Below, one piece after another: positions 1 through 9,167 of a stretch of 64,000 nucleotides of DNA (within the stretch, counting starts at the first letter, position 1; the number at the start of each line of letters is the position of its first letter). The stretch covers positions 1-64,000 of the forward strand of contig NZ_JABXKH010000059.1 in NCBI RefSeq assembly GCF_017115105.1, given 5' to 3'. The notes below the pieces were generated by a model, which made no database searches, was not told the DNA's origin, and worked only from the letters and a program-made list of their open reading frames with translations. Source of the stretch: Nostoc sp. NMS2. GTDB lineage: Bacteria; Cyanobacteriota; Cyanobacteriia; Cyanobacteriales; Nostocaceae. Position numbers and translations under genes: made by a program.

Positions 1-125
1 GCTCCCCTGCTCCCCCGGTTACTGAGCGTAGTCGAAGTATGCTCCCCTGCTCCCCCTGCTCCCCTGCTCCCCTGCTCCCCTGCTCCCCTGCTCCCCACTC
101 CCCACTCCCCATTCCCCACTCCCTA
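1..125. repeat. Low-complexity CCCCTGCTC-type repeat with an embedded small dispersed repeat
   Basis: The window opens in a degenerate tandem of CTCCCCTGCTCCCC units that drifts into CCCCACTC units. Positions 17-39 interrupt it with GGTTACTGAGCGTAGTCGAA-GTA, a 23-nt unit that recurs at 20641-20663 and 54130-54152. The rest of the stretch up to the first gene at 261 shows nothing gene-like. Confidence 0.8.
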
Positions 126-260
126 TTCTCTTTCGATTCAAAATTCTTCATTGGGGTTAATATAACTCCTAAACTAGAAGGATGAATAAGACTCATATAG
201 TTAGAGATAATAAGCTGTAAAGAAAGATTTAACTTAGTTCTATCCCGCAATTAGCTCAAA

Positions 261-1427
261 ATGCAGACACGCAAGCTACTCGACTGGTGGCAAACATTCA
301 CACCAATAGCGCGAATCGGGGCGATCGCGTTATTCGTTCCACTGCTAGTTCTAAATGGTTGGGCACTTTCGGTATTTTTCAATTATTTCCATTCTCTCAT
401 AGTCATTTTAGTCGGAGCCTCAGTTTTAGCATTTCTGCTCAACTACCCCGTGAGTTGGATGGAACATCATGGTGCTAAACGAGAGCAAGTTGCTATCCTA
501 GTATTTCTCTTGGCTTTATCGATTTTATTGGCGTTGGGGGTAACGCTTGTGCCGTTGGCCCTTACCCAAGCTCAACAACTGGTGGCTCGGTTGCCAGAGT
601 TGATCGACTCTGGACGCTCTCAGCTAATGATATTAAACGAAAAAGCGGAGACTTTTGGCTTACCGATTAACCTCGATGCTCTAGTGGTACAAATCAACGA
701 TCGCGTCAAGGGACAATTACAAGCGATCGCTGGACAAGTTTTAAATCTGGCAGTAGTTACAGTCACTAGTCTTCTAGATATCCTCTTGACGATGGTTTTG
801 ACTTTCTACCTTTTACAGCATGGGAGTGAACTCTGGGAAAGTTTAGTAGAATGGCTACCCTCTAAATTTCGCGATCCTTTCTCTAAAACAGTCCGCCTGA
901 GCTTTCAAAATTTCTTTATCACCCAGTTGATTTTATCTACCTGCATGGCATCAGCCCTCATTCCTACCTTTTTGTGGCTGAAAGTACCATTTGGACTGCT
1001 ATTTGGGCTAACTATTGGTCTAATGGCTCTCGTCCCCTTTGGTGGTTCTGTGGGCATCGCTCTGACTACACTATTGGTAGCACTGCAAGATTTCTCAATG
1101 GGTGTGAGAGTTTTGATAGCAGCAGTAATCGTACAGCAAATTCTCGAAAACTTAATTGCCCCCCGAATTTTAGGCAGTTTTACTGGTTTAAATCCAGTTT
1201 GGATTTTAATTTCAGTTTTAACAGGGGCAAGAATTGGCGGACTTTTGGGTGTAATTGTGGCAGTACCCACAGCTGTTGTGATTAAAACCGCTTTAAGTGC
1301 GTTGCGTCCTGGTGGCGAGACAAACGATAGCGGCACGGGAGAGATAACTGTACCCGTTGCAGCCAACGAGTCCTCGAAAGCAAACGCCAAAAACACTCTG
1401 AGTATTTCTGAAGCGACATTACCTTAA
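261..1427 (+). CDS. AI-2E family transporter (PerM/YhhT-like permease)
   Basis: This 388-residue protein is a polytopic membrane protein of the AI-2E exporter superfamily. Paired hydrophobic segments lie near residues 20-65, 75-105 and 160-185, and a long hydrophobic block covers about 215-345, the usual arrangement of this family. The C-terminal 45 residues are polar, rich in Asn, Ser, Thr and Ala, and probably cytoplasmic. Family members export diverse solutes or act as antiporters, so the substrate cannot be read from sequence. It stands alone and is convergent with the serpin gene, sharing the hairpin at 1428-1451. The ATG at 261 follows an AT-rich leader with no strong Shine-Dalgarno. 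Confidence 0.85.
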   Translation: MQTRKLLDWWQTFTPIARIGAIALFVPLLVLNGWALSVFFNYFHSLIVILVGASVLAFLLNYPVSWMEHHGAKREQVAILVFLLALSILLALGVTLVPLALTQAQQLVARLPELIDSGRSQLMILNEKAETFGLPINLDALVVQINDRVKGQLQAIAGQVLNLAVVTVTSLLDILLTMVLTFYLLQHGSELWESLVEWLPSKFRDPFSKTVRLSFQNFFITQLILSTCMASALIPTFLWLKVPFGLLFGLTIGLMALVPFGGSVGIALTTLLVALQDFSMGVRVLIAAVIVQQILENLIAPRILGSFTGLNPVWILISVLTGARIGGLLGVIVAVPTAVVIKTALSALRPGGETNDSGTGEITVPVAANESSKANAKNTLSISEATLP

Positions 1428-1451
1428 GGAGGCAGGAGGTTTCCTGCCTCC
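1428..1451. terminator. Bidirectional hairpin between convergent genes
   Basis: GGAGGCAGGA and TCCTGCCTCC form a stem of about 10 bp with a 4-nt loop. It fills the 24-nt gap between the stops of the AI-2E permease and the serpin. It is GC-rich and has no long T-run, so termination is inferred from its position. Confidence 0.65.
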
Positions 1452-2783
1452 TCATTGTGGCTCAATGATGGAACCCATAAACAAAACGTTTCCCGTCTGA
1501 TTATCCCTAATAGCACTAAAAAAGGGACGGTCAACAATCATCTTGAATGGTTCTGGTTCTTGTCTCAAAGATGTTGTTACTATTCCCACAGAAGTAGCCG
1601 CAGCCGCTTCGGTGCCTTCTTCATTCACTTCGACAAAAGTTTTATGCTTAACTTGGCTAATGGCAAAATTTTTACCCATGCCAGAAAAATTGGCTTTGCT
1701 GCTGAAAGCCTCTTCCATGCCTAAACTTTTCAAGGCATCATTGAGTGTAACTTCGTAATCTGTTTTGAAGCGAGGTAGACGAATAAATCCTTTTTGTTTG
1801 TTGAACTGAGTCATCCATTTTTCCCAGTTTTCAATATTCAAGTTCTGATAAAAGGCTTTGAGATTAGAGTTCTGTTTGGGTAGGAAGATATAAAAACTGA
1901 TTTTCCCATCTTTACCGTAAGGTAAACTAACTGCCTGAAATTGTTCGCTTTCATAGTATTTATAGTCACCTTCTTGTGACATCATTGGGTGTTGCTTTCG
2001 TCTGCCAGGTGTTATGTAAAAAGGATATTGAGCAGTTTTACCTTTGTCAAATTCGTTACTCCAATTACCTTTAAAATATATGGCATTAATCAGAAACAAC
2101 ACTTGATCTGGTTCAATACTTTCAACTATTTTAGTTATTTTACCCTTAGTATTTTCTTTTACCCAGTTATTGATAATACTAGATGCGGCGGCATCTTTAA
2201 AGTTTAAATTGCTGACTTTAGCTTGATAGAAATCCTGGGTTCTCTTGAGAAAGTCTGGTGCAAAGCTAACATCTTGATTTGCCCAAAGCGAGTTAGCAAT
2301 ACTCAGTTGGACTTTCGCATCTGGATTTTCTAAAAGCTGCTTTAATACCGCCGCGTAAGAAGAGTTGATTTCTGGTAGATTCATTCCCTGTAATTCCAGG
2401 GTTTTTGCCATTGCTTGTTGAGTTGAGCCGCTAGCGCCGTTGTAGGTCATGGCTAGAGCGATCGCAACACTCGAAGGTGAGATAAAAACATTATTCTCAC
2501 CTTTATCATCTTTCAGAACTTCTGAAAAGAGTTTAAAGCCAAACTTATTGCTAGACTCAACTATTCTTGTATCAGGGTTGACTGTTTTTTTTTGCAATGG
2601 AGTTTCTGGCTGAGGTAAACTAGATTGGGCCAGGGCACTTTTGTTACTCTCGACTTGAGAACAACCTAATACACTGAATAGAACAACACTTGCAGCTGCC
2701 AAAGCATAACGTCTGCCCAGACTTACACCATAACGTCTTTGCAGAAAATTCTCTTTTGCATCACTAAATTTTTGCCGATTCAT
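1452..2783 (-). CDS. Serpin family protease inhibitor (lipoprotein)
   Basis: This 443-residue protein has an N-terminal basic and hydrophobic stretch ending in a lipobox (VLGC, Cys41), so it is probably a membrane-anchored lipoprotein. The serpin core covers roughly residues 70-443, with the typical NAIYFKGNW segment and C-terminal DRPFFSAIRD. The hinge of the reactive-centre loop reads EEGTEAAAAT (residues 388-397), the small-residue pattern of inhibitory serpins. Counting from the P15 Gly (390) puts the scissile bond at Thr404-Ser405, which would favour elastase- or subtilisin-like targets. The exported S8 protease gene at 3324-4919 lies just upstream on the same strand. Family assignment is firm; the target protease is inferred. 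Confidence 0.93.
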   Translation of the reverse strand: MNRQKFSDAKENFLQRRYGVSLGRRYALAAASVVLFSVLGCSQVESNKSALAQSSLPQPETPLQKKTVNPDTRIVESSNKFGFKLFSEVLKDDKGENNVFISPSSVAIALAMTYNGASGSTQQAMAKTLELQGMNLPEINSSYAAVLKQLLENPDAKVQLSIANSLWANQDVSFAPDFLKRTQDFYQAKVSNLNFKDAAASSIINNWVKENTKGKITKIVESIEPDQVLFLINAIYFKGNWSNEFDKGKTAQYPFYITPGRRKQHPMMSQEGDYKYYESEQFQAVSLPYGKDGKISFYIFLPKQNSNLKAFYQNLNIENWEKWMTQFNKQKGFIRLPRFKTDYEVTLNDALKSLGMEEAFSSKANFSGMGKNFAISQVKHKTFVEVNEEGTEAAAATSVGIVTTSLRQEPEPFKMIVDRPFFSAIRDNQTGNVLFMGSIIEPQ

Positions 2784-3323
2784 TCTGCTACCTCACTTGC
2801 CAAAGATTCCCGATCTGTGCTGATAAGTTGACGCAGATACTGTGTCAATGATTAACTATTGCATTTGCTTCAATAGAAAATGAGACTGTTACAGTTTTTG
2901 TAACAGCAAGTTAATAGCTCAGACTCAGAGGAATTAAACACAACTTATTAAAGCTGCTAATTCTTACTTGAGGCGGCTATGCAGATGAATTATGAAGAAT
3001 CTCTATTTTGAGGAACTTTTTTATTTATTAATAACAGTATTGTAGACTACCTAAACATAAAATAACTACTCCTACGGGTTTTTATAGATATAGGATTTAC
3101 ATAAAACCACAGGCGGTAGGGGTAATTCATGAATTACCCCTACCTGAAAATTTTTTTTCGGCTATTGTTTTCGGAAGTACTGAGATAGAAGTAACATTTA
3201 TTAGTTGCATGAAATACAGAACTTTCATAGTGACGCACGCCTATGCGCTCCGATAGGAGAGTGTTGTTCAAATAGATGAAAATCCTGTAAATTGACACAG
3301 ATAAAAATAGTTGTTACCCTATT
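2784..3323. other. Intergenic region upstream of serpin; one long palindrome
   Basis: No plausible gene is visible here. The stretch is AT-rich and contains a perfect 28-bp palindrome at 3116-3143, a short piece of the GCATGAAATACAGA repeat near 3207, and a small inverted repeat around 3240 (CGCCTATGCG...ATAGGAG). The promoter of the serpin gene must lie in the first 100-200 bp above 2783, but I could not assign its boxes. Confidence 0.6.
3116..3143. repeat. Perfect 28-bp palindrome
   Basis: GTAGGGGTAATTCA is followed directly by its exact reverse complement, with a T8 run 8 nt further on the + strand. The spacing would fit a + strand terminator, but no + strand gene ends here. It looks like one of the short palindromic dispersed repeats of Nostocales. 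Confidence 0.75.
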
Positions 3324-4919
3324 TTAATTGATGGGTACACTCCACCAAGCTAAACTATAGGGTTGAGTCGCTTCATTGAGCTTTTGACGAAACTGGACGC
3401 GGATTTTGTAATTGCCAGTAGCAGGAATGGGGCAGAAAATATGTTCTACACTATCGATTTGGCTGATTGAAGAGCAAACAGCACCAGCATCAGAATTTTG
3501 GGCATCAGCTTTTACTAAGTATAGGTCGAGATTATTTAAGCCGCGATCGCGAAAATTTTCGCCCGCGTCATATTGTTGGTTTTTATTTTTATCGTTGAGT
3601 TCTACCAATCGATCCCAACTTAGGGTGACAGCAACAAAACTCCCCTGCTTTAACGGTTTTGCTAACACATAGTCAACAGACGCTCCAACATCAACTTTGT
3701 GATAATCCCAACCAATAGCTGACACCGTAGCTGATGGCTGCCATTGACCAGCACTCAATTGCTGATAAGCGCGAAATGTATTTAAATGACCTGCTCCCAT
3801 TTGAGCATCCAAGGGAATCTTGGGATCTTTATAAGCATCAGAATCTAGCCAGTTTTGATTTTGTTTATCAATTAGCGTCCGGCTCATTCCCAACTGCAAG
3901 CCATCGCCACTATCTTGGATTTTGTCTGCTGAATTCAGCAAGACAGCTTTCATTACTTGATGATGCCGAGAATCAATGCTCCAGTGGGGTTGTTTTGTGC
4001 GTATCTGTCGGTCAGCAAATTCTTGTAAGAGAGCAACAGTAGCCGTAATTTGAGGCGCTGCAAAACTAGTACCTGTAACCTTGTTCAATTTGCCATCTGG
4101 ATTCAGCAAAGGAATATTATTCCCAGGAGCAACTAAGCTGATAGCGCGGCGGCCACCAAGATCAAATTCCCTTCCAGCTAGCCTTCCACTCACTCCTTGG
4201 TTAGCACCCGCTAGATTAGCCACATCTACTTTGTTAAAAACTCCCCCACGGCGGGATGAAAAAGCCACATTCATTCCGTTAAAATTGTCTGTAGGAATAG
4301 GAATACCGCCTTTACCCTGGTTGCCTGCGATCGCATACAAAACATCATGAACACGGCTAGACCAGTCAACACATAAAGTTAGTAAAGCGTTACCGTCTAA
4401 AACAGCCTCTGGTCTAGGATCGCGGCTTAAAGGTTCACCAAAGCTAAAATTAATGGCACGAACATCGCCACCATTCTGTAGCGCTATGTGCTGTGCCGAT
4501 AAACACTCTTCTGGCTGACCCATGCTTTTAGTTGAACCCACCGCAGACGAATACAATCTCGCTCCTGGAGCAATTCCCGGCAAAGCTTTGTCTCGACTTA
4601 CCATCACACCAGCAACATTGTAAGCGTGGGGGTCAACACCGGTATTAGACTTAGCTGGCCCATTGCGTAAGAATACTCCCGCTAAAGATATGGCGCGATT
4701 TTTAGACACCGCCTTATCCCACCCAAACATTCCCGGCCGACCAATTTCCACTTGACCAATAGCAATCTTACGACCGATTAAATTATAAGGAGCTTGGTGT
4801 AGCTTCAGAGCATCAATACCGTTAGTTCCCAAAGCAGATTCTAAAGCTGAAGCAATTACCGGCGCACTCAGACAAGAAGCGCTTAATCCCCAAATTATCC
4901 AGGTTAGTTTTTTAGTCAT
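3324..4919 (-). CDS. Exported S8 (subtilisin-like) family peptidase with altered triad
   Basis: This 531-residue protein has an N-terminal signal peptide (hydrophobic residues 5-24, ending VIASA). The subtilase fold is recognisable by the Ser motif GTSFAAP (Ser285), the oxyanion Asn in AIAGNQG (Asn200), and a His motif reading DPHAYNVAG (His98) where HGTHVAG is usual. The Asp motif, normally VIDTG, reads QVEIG, so Glu58 occupies the catalytic Asp position. Residues about 400-531 form a beta-rich C-terminal domain resembling P/PPC-type domains, with a Ca-binding-like DKNKNQQYDAGENFRD stretch. It may be a weak or inactive protease, or it may use Glu. It shares strand and locality with the serpin gene. 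Confidence 0.85.
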   Translation of the reverse strand: MTKKLTWIIWGLSASCLSAPVIASALESALGTNGIDALKLHQAPYNLIGRKIAIGQVEIGRPGMFGWDKAVSKNRAISLAGVFLRNGPAKSNTGVDPHAYNVAGVMVSRDKALPGIAPGARLYSSAVGSTKSMGQPEECLSAQHIALQNGGDVRAINFSFGEPLSRDPRPEAVLDGNALLTLCVDWSSRVHDVLYAIAGNQGKGGIPIPTDNFNGMNVAFSSRRGGVFNKVDVANLAGANQGVSGRLAGREFDLGGRRAISLVAPGNNIPLLNPDGKLNKVTGTSFAAPQITATVALLQEFADRQIRTKQPHWSIDSRHHQVMKAVLLNSADKIQDSGDGLQLGMSRTLIDKQNQNWLDSDAYKDPKIPLDAQMGAGHLNTFRAYQQLSAGQWQPSATVSAIGWDYHKVDVGASVDYVLAKPLKQGSFVAVTLSWDRLVELNDKNKNQQYDAGENFRDRGLNNLDLYLVKADAQNSDAGAVCSSISQIDSVEHIFCPIPATGNYKIRVQFRQKLNEATQPYSLAWWSVPIN

Positions 4920-5071
4920 TTGTTATTTGTCATTGGTCATTCAATTTTAGATTTTGAATTTTGGATTTGGGATTGAAGGAAAAATCTAAAATCTAAAATC
5001 CAAAATTATAAGTCTTGCTCGATGTTTTGTTACAATGCTTACAGACGAAGACGCTTAAAAACCCACTAGCC

Positions 5072-5779
5072 ATGACCCAAAACCTATCTCAAAAGCCCAT
5101 TGTAATTTCTCCATCTATCCTATCAGCCGATTTTAGTCGTCTTGGTGACGAAATTCGCGCCGTAGACGCAGCCGGAGCAGATTGGATTCATGTTGATGTA
5201 ATGGACGGTCGTTTTGTACCTAATATTACGATAGGCCCTCTGATTGTGGAGGCGATTCGTCCGATTACAACTAAACCACTGGATGTCCACTTGATGATTG
5301 TGGAGCCAGAAAAGTATGTAGAAGGATTTGCTAAGGCGGGTGCTGATATTATCTCCGTACACTGCGAACATAATGCTTCTCCACATCTGCACCGTACCTT
5401 GGGGCAAATTAAAGAGCTTGGTAAGAAAGCTGGAGTTGTACTTAATCCTGGTAGTCCTCTAGAGCTAATTGAATATGTTCTAGATTTGTGCGATTTAGTA
5501 CTGATTATGAGCGTCAACCCTGGTTTTGGTGGTCAAAGCTTTATCCCTGGTGTGTTACCCAAAATCCGCAAGCTGCGTCAAATGTGTGATGAACGCGGTC
5601 TTGACCCTTGGATTGAAGTGGATGGAGGGCTGAAGGCAAATAATACTTGGCAAGTTTTGGAAGCTGGAGCTAATGCAATTGTGGCCGGTTCAGCTGTATT
5701 TAATACCAAGGATTATGCTGAGGCTATTACATCGATTCGCAACAGCAAGCGTCCTACCCCAGAATTAGCCAAGGTTTAA
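5072..5779 (+). CDS. rpe: Ribulose-phosphate 3-epimerase
   Basis: This 235-residue TIM-barrel enzyme interconverts ribulose-5-phosphate and xylulose-5-phosphate in the Calvin cycle and the oxidative pentose phosphate pathway. The family signatures [43 protein letters not shown] and EVDGG(L)K are all present with the metal-binding His and Asp residues. The ATG at 5072 is preferred over one at 5015 because homology starts immediately after it and the extra 19 residues are unlike the family. It is followed by a good hairpin terminator and stands alone on its strand. Confidence 0.97.
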   Translation: MTQNLSQKPIVISPSILSADFSRLGDEIRAVDAAGADWIHVDVMDGRFVPNITIGPLIVEAIRPITTKPLDVHLMIVEPEKYVEGFAKAGADIISVHCEHNASPHLHRTLGQIKELGKKAGVVLNPGSPLELIEYVLDLCDLVLIMSVNPGFGGQSFIPGVLPKIRKLRQMCDERGLDPWIEVDGGLKANNTWQVLEAGANAIVAGSAVFNTKDYAEAITSIRNSKRPTPELAKV

Positions 5780-5807
5780 TTCATTATTGGATTAACCATT
5801 CTCTACA

Positions 5808-5843
5808 AAAAATAGGGTGGGCAAATTGCTCACCCTATTTTTA
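5808..5843 (+). terminator. Rho-independent terminator of rpe
   Basis: AAAATAGGGTG and CACCCTATTTT form an 11-bp stem around an 11-nt loop, ending in a T-run, 29 nt after the rpe stop codon. Confidence 0.85.
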
Positions 5844-5992
5844 TAGCGGTTCTCAATTGCATGAAATACAGACCTAACCCCCAGCCCCTTCCCTACAAGG
5901 GAAGGGGAGCAATATTCAAAGCCTCTCTCCTTTTAGGAGAGAGGAATGGAAGAGAGGTCAGAGTGTATTCCATCCAGATGAGAAGCGCTATA
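5843..5992. mobile_element. MITE-like element, family with ATAGCGGTTCTCA ends
   Basis: This is a 150-bp element. Its left end (ATAGCGGTTCTCAATTGC) and the reverse complement of its right end (ATAGCGCTTCTCATCTGG) match as imperfect terminal inverted repeats of about 28 bp, continuing as ATGRAATACA. The interior is a palindromic block of CCTTCCC/GGGAAGG and CTCTCTCC/GGAGAGAGG. A second copy at 8946-9155 is interrupted, and a further end of the family lies at 56213-56229. No coding capacity. Confidence 0.75.
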
Positions 5993-6790
5993 TTTACACA
6001 AAAAAATACTGAAAGCTCTTCAAGTTTTGAACTTCCAGTATTTACTATATAAATTGAAAATTTAGAAAGCATGATAATCCAGGTTGGGAGAACTAGGATT
6101 ACAATACTTGAAAGAGAAGCGTATGACCTACTAGCTAGTTCCACCAGCCACGACAATGATTTCACCGTAACTTTTCTGTTTCCGTTCCTGTTGTTGGTGT
6201 TAAGCGTTTGCTTTATTTAATAAAGCAACACCAACCACAAGATAGGAAGTTTTATAAGCATTACTCGCATCGTCTGCAGTCGATGAAAGCTGTGTAAAAT
6301 TTGGATTGGGGGAATCCACCTCCCCAAATTCTCTTTGCTCAGACTTCCTCAGAAAAAGAACCACCAGGAGCAACGGTTGCATCATTAGCCTTGGTATAGG
6401 AGTTATTTACTCCATAAAATGCTGACTACTTTTGTAATCAGTTTGATTTATTTCATAGTCAGAACTAATCATTGATTTTATTTTTTAAATTAACTTGCTT
6501 GCTGTGAATCACCTCTATTTTGGTTGAAATTGTGGTTGTTATTAGTTTACCAATGTCGTCAGTATATATTTGCCATTTTGGCAGATTTTTACAAAAAAAT
6601 ATCAGATTAATCACTACGATCGAAAACCTACCATGCGATCAATTTTAAATTAGCATGGCAGGCTCTCAGATACTCAATCAACTCTAGGGCAGAATCTCTT
6701 GATTGCAAATTTTTTTTAATTGACTCCACAGCGTTTCAAGGACATATCTTGAGTTAATGGCGATTTCCTTGATTAATGTTCGTTAATTGG
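5993..6790. other. Intergenic stretch downstream of the hetP-like gene
   Basis: Apart from short open frames without family resemblance or good start signals, nothing gene-like is visible. A 61-codon minus-strand frame at 6200-6385 is open but has no recognisable similarity, and I do not call it. The sequence is AT-rich. Confidence 0.5.
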
Positions 6791-7132
6791 CTATCCCAAT
6801 TTCTGGTCTAAACTAACACCACGGATTTCTGTTTTTTGTTTTCCAACTACTTCAAGATATGCAGGTCTTGAATCATTCGCCTGTTTCAGCATTTTTAGAT
6901 TTTCACTTTGCTGTTGTTTTGTTCTGTTAGTTTGAGAGTTTTCTTTCAGCAATCGGTTGTAGGTACGGTACGGAATGTAATGAAGAGGATTATAACCAGT
7001 AAAACGTAGCATTAAAACACATGCCCAGGAGTACTTTCCAGCAATAATTGCTTCAACTACTTTGTCAAATTGTTGAGCCTTCACTGTTGTATCTAAGTTA
7101 CTACTAATACCAGCAATGTCTTGATTCATCAT
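6791..7132 (-). CDS. HetP-family heterocyst commitment protein
   Basis: This 113-residue protein carries the HetP-family core at about residues 20-65 ([20 protein letters not shown], then [20 protein letters not shown]) followed by a Gln/Asn-rich linker and the tail [15 protein letters not shown]. In Anabaena PCC 7120, HetP and its paralogues control commitment to heterocyst differentiation downstream of HetR, some promoting and some delaying it. Here hetC is not adjacent, so this is more likely one of the dispersed paralogues than hetP itself. It is shorter than I recall for HetP of PCC 7120. Family assignment is strong from motif recognition; its positive or negative role is unknown. Confidence 0.85.
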   Translation of the reverse strand: MMNQDIAGISSNLDTTVKAQQFDKVVEAIIAGKYSWACVLMLRFTGYNPLHYIPYRTYNRLLKENSQTNRTKQQQSENLKMLKQANDSRPAYLEVVGKQKTEIRGVSLDQKLG

Positions 7133-7301
7133 AGTGTTTAATTATCTTGGATGAAGTAAACTAGTTCGGTTTCTGCGATGGTTGGCGTTTCAATTGAGGT
7201 TTACAAACTGCACTAACCTTTTTGCAGTTATTGAATCGCTTTCGGGAAATTATCAGCAATTTGGCGATGTTGGATGTTGACGAGGGCTAAAAATCCATCT
7301 A

Positions 7302-7568
7302 TCAACAGATGCGTACATAACTTTCCCAAACTCTGATTAGCTCCCGCAGCTTTGAGCGGTAAAGATACAGACTGAAACTTCTCTGCTGTTTGAGCTTTAC
7401 CTTGGCGCTGTTAAGCAGAGTTTTAGTGATTTTGGCTGATAACTCCCCTATTAAACTAGTTTTGGCAAGAGCTAGCTTGTAGTAGGGATACAAATTATAT
7501 TGATTCATTGCTGAACTGTCCCCTTGGCTTGAGGTTTCGACTGCATTTGACCTGATGATTCTTTTCAT
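7302..7568 (-). CDS. Small hypothetical protein upstream of the hetP-like gene
   Basis: This 88-codon frame begins MKRIIRSNAVETSS and ends in a basic, aromatic-rich segment (SFSLYLYRSKLRELIRVW). It has no signal peptide or membrane segment, and I do not recognise a family. It lies 169 nt upstream of the hetP-like gene on the same strand, so the two could be co-transcribed. An in-frame Met at residue 21 offers an alternative start. Whether it is expressed is uncertain. Confidence 0.4.
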   Translation of the reverse strand: MKRIIRSNAVETSSQGDSSAMNQYNLYPYYKLALAKTSLIGELSAKITKTLLNSAKVKLKQQRSFSLYLYRSKLRELIRVWESYVRIC

Positions 7569-8945
7569 GAACTAACAACAATCAAGTTTTTAACTAAGTT
7601 TGTTGGCTGCTCATTCCTAATTATCCAGATTCCTCCGATGAATTGAGGAAACTGTAGCTTTTACTTGTTAGTAAGTGAAAGGTAAAAATTTATCTTTTGT
7701 CTTTTCATTTGACTGGTAGGACAAAAGTCTAGGCGTAGCTCTTGGTAGATGCAGTTTTATCCTTTGAAACTTTATTGACTCCTAATTCAATAAATTTTCT
7801 CTGTTAAAACGCCTGTATTTCTTACTACTGGTTAATTAAGCAATTTCCGGCAACTTTTCATATTTTTTCGAGTAGTGGAAAAATTTATTTATCTTTGAGC
7901 TTTAACAACGTCATTCGTATATATACTATTTTTTGTCGTTGATGTCATCTACTAAGTTAGTAGATTTTTAAGTTAAATTTACTGAATCTATTTCGATACG
8001 TACTTGCGGATTGTGCAACTTTTAATTTTGTCCTCCTTTCGCTAATTTCTGAGGGGTGTGACCCCTCATACAATCTCAATTTAAACACTTTATTATTGTC
8101 GAGTCGCTAGAAAATACTACCATTAACTATAATGTAAAACAACTTCTAAAAATAGTAACTGCTAAAGACTAAAAAGCGTTTGCAGCCATAGCATTGAGCA
8201 TATTTTATTAATAAGTTCAATTAGATAATGATATTTATTATTCTGATGTTTCTTGATTTACAAGAACTACATCTTCAACGGATCTAAATAAAATCGCTGT
8301 AAACCGATCGTGAATATTTCATGATTATTAGCCAATACGGTTCAGTTAGAGCCAAAACTCTGAAACTGCGTAGGTTCGGTTGAACGAAGTGAAACCCAAC
8401 AAACCCAGAAAAATGTTGGGTTTCGTTTCTCAACCCAATCTACGATTATTAGCTAGTAATAACAGCTAGCCTAGTTTTGAAAAATAATACTGGGTTAGCA
8501 TTATAGACAACTAGTTTTAATTATTATCAATTGAATAAAGTAAAACATAGTAGGATGCTTTGAAGAAAAAATATGTAGTAGGTTAAATTTTTAAAATATT
8601 AGATTTTCTAATATAGAATATTGCCATTATTCAGCAGTATCTTCTATGTGTCTTTATCTTTAAAAGATTTCTCAAGTAGAGATTACGGATGCTATGGCAC
8701 TTGGGCTAAATGCTAGTAAAAACCACCAATTGCCATGAGTTTGTTATAAGTACTTTGCTCAACAAGAATACCTCGGTCTAGAACAAAGATATAGTCGGCA
8801 TAGAGGAGTCTGGAATTCTCTATGCTTCAACTCTTACCATTACTGAAATTTTCCTTTGCTTCCGGAAACACTCGGAAAATAAAATCACAAATTTAAGCTC
8901 TGCTTTCTCACATAAAGACAGACTAATTCTGGCAACGCATATACG
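7569..8945. other. Long AT-rich region without genes
   Basis: About 1.4 kb has no convincing coding frame. It contains a hairpin of GAAACCCAACA with TGTTGGGTTTC near 8391-8425, preceded by the sequence ATACGGTTCAGTTAGAGCC that resembles the end of the MITE at 9025-9141. Sequence around 8700-8900 shows no strong structure. The region could hold an unrecognised regulatory RNA or long promoter for the hetP-like operon. Confidence 0.5.
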
Positions 8946-9155
8946 ATAGCAGTTCTCAATTGCATGGAATACAGACTTAAACCCCAGTCCCTTCTCTTGA
9001 AGGGAAGGGAAGTACGATTCAAAGCCAATACAGTTCAGTTAAGGCTTTACTCTTTGTCAAGCTGAATTTTTTTAACGAACCGCGAAGACACGAAGAACGC
9101 GAAGGAAGAAAAGAAAGAAATGCTTAACTGAACTGTATTGGGGTATGAGAACCGT
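8946..9155. mobile_element. Second copy of the ATAGCGGTTCTCA MITE, interrupted by another MITE
   Basis: The left end ATAGCAGTTCTCAATTGCAT and the right end GGTATGAGAACCG match the element at 5843-5992. Between them, at 9025-9141, sits an unrelated element with perfect inverted ends, so this copy was a landing site. Confidence 0.65.
9025..9141. mobile_element. 117-bp MITE with perfect 19-bp terminal inverted repeats
   Basis: The left end CCAATACAGTTCAGTTAAG is the exact reverse complement of the right end at 9123-9141. The interior reads through CGCGAAGACACGAAGAACGC repeats and has no coding capacity. It is nested in the element at 8946-9155. Confidence 0.8.
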
Positions 9156-9167
9156 TTTGATCGCTAA

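Noticed and set aside
905-1396. 163-codon antisense frame inside the AI-2E permease gene
   Set aside because: A shadow of the real gene, with biased composition and no independent support.
3116-3143. Operator for the serpin gene
   Set aside because: It is about 330 bp above the serpin start and looks like a dispersed palindrome, so an operator role is not supported.
5861-6165. Short frames on both strands after rpe
   Set aside because: They overlap the MITE at 5843-5992 and have no start signals or similarity.
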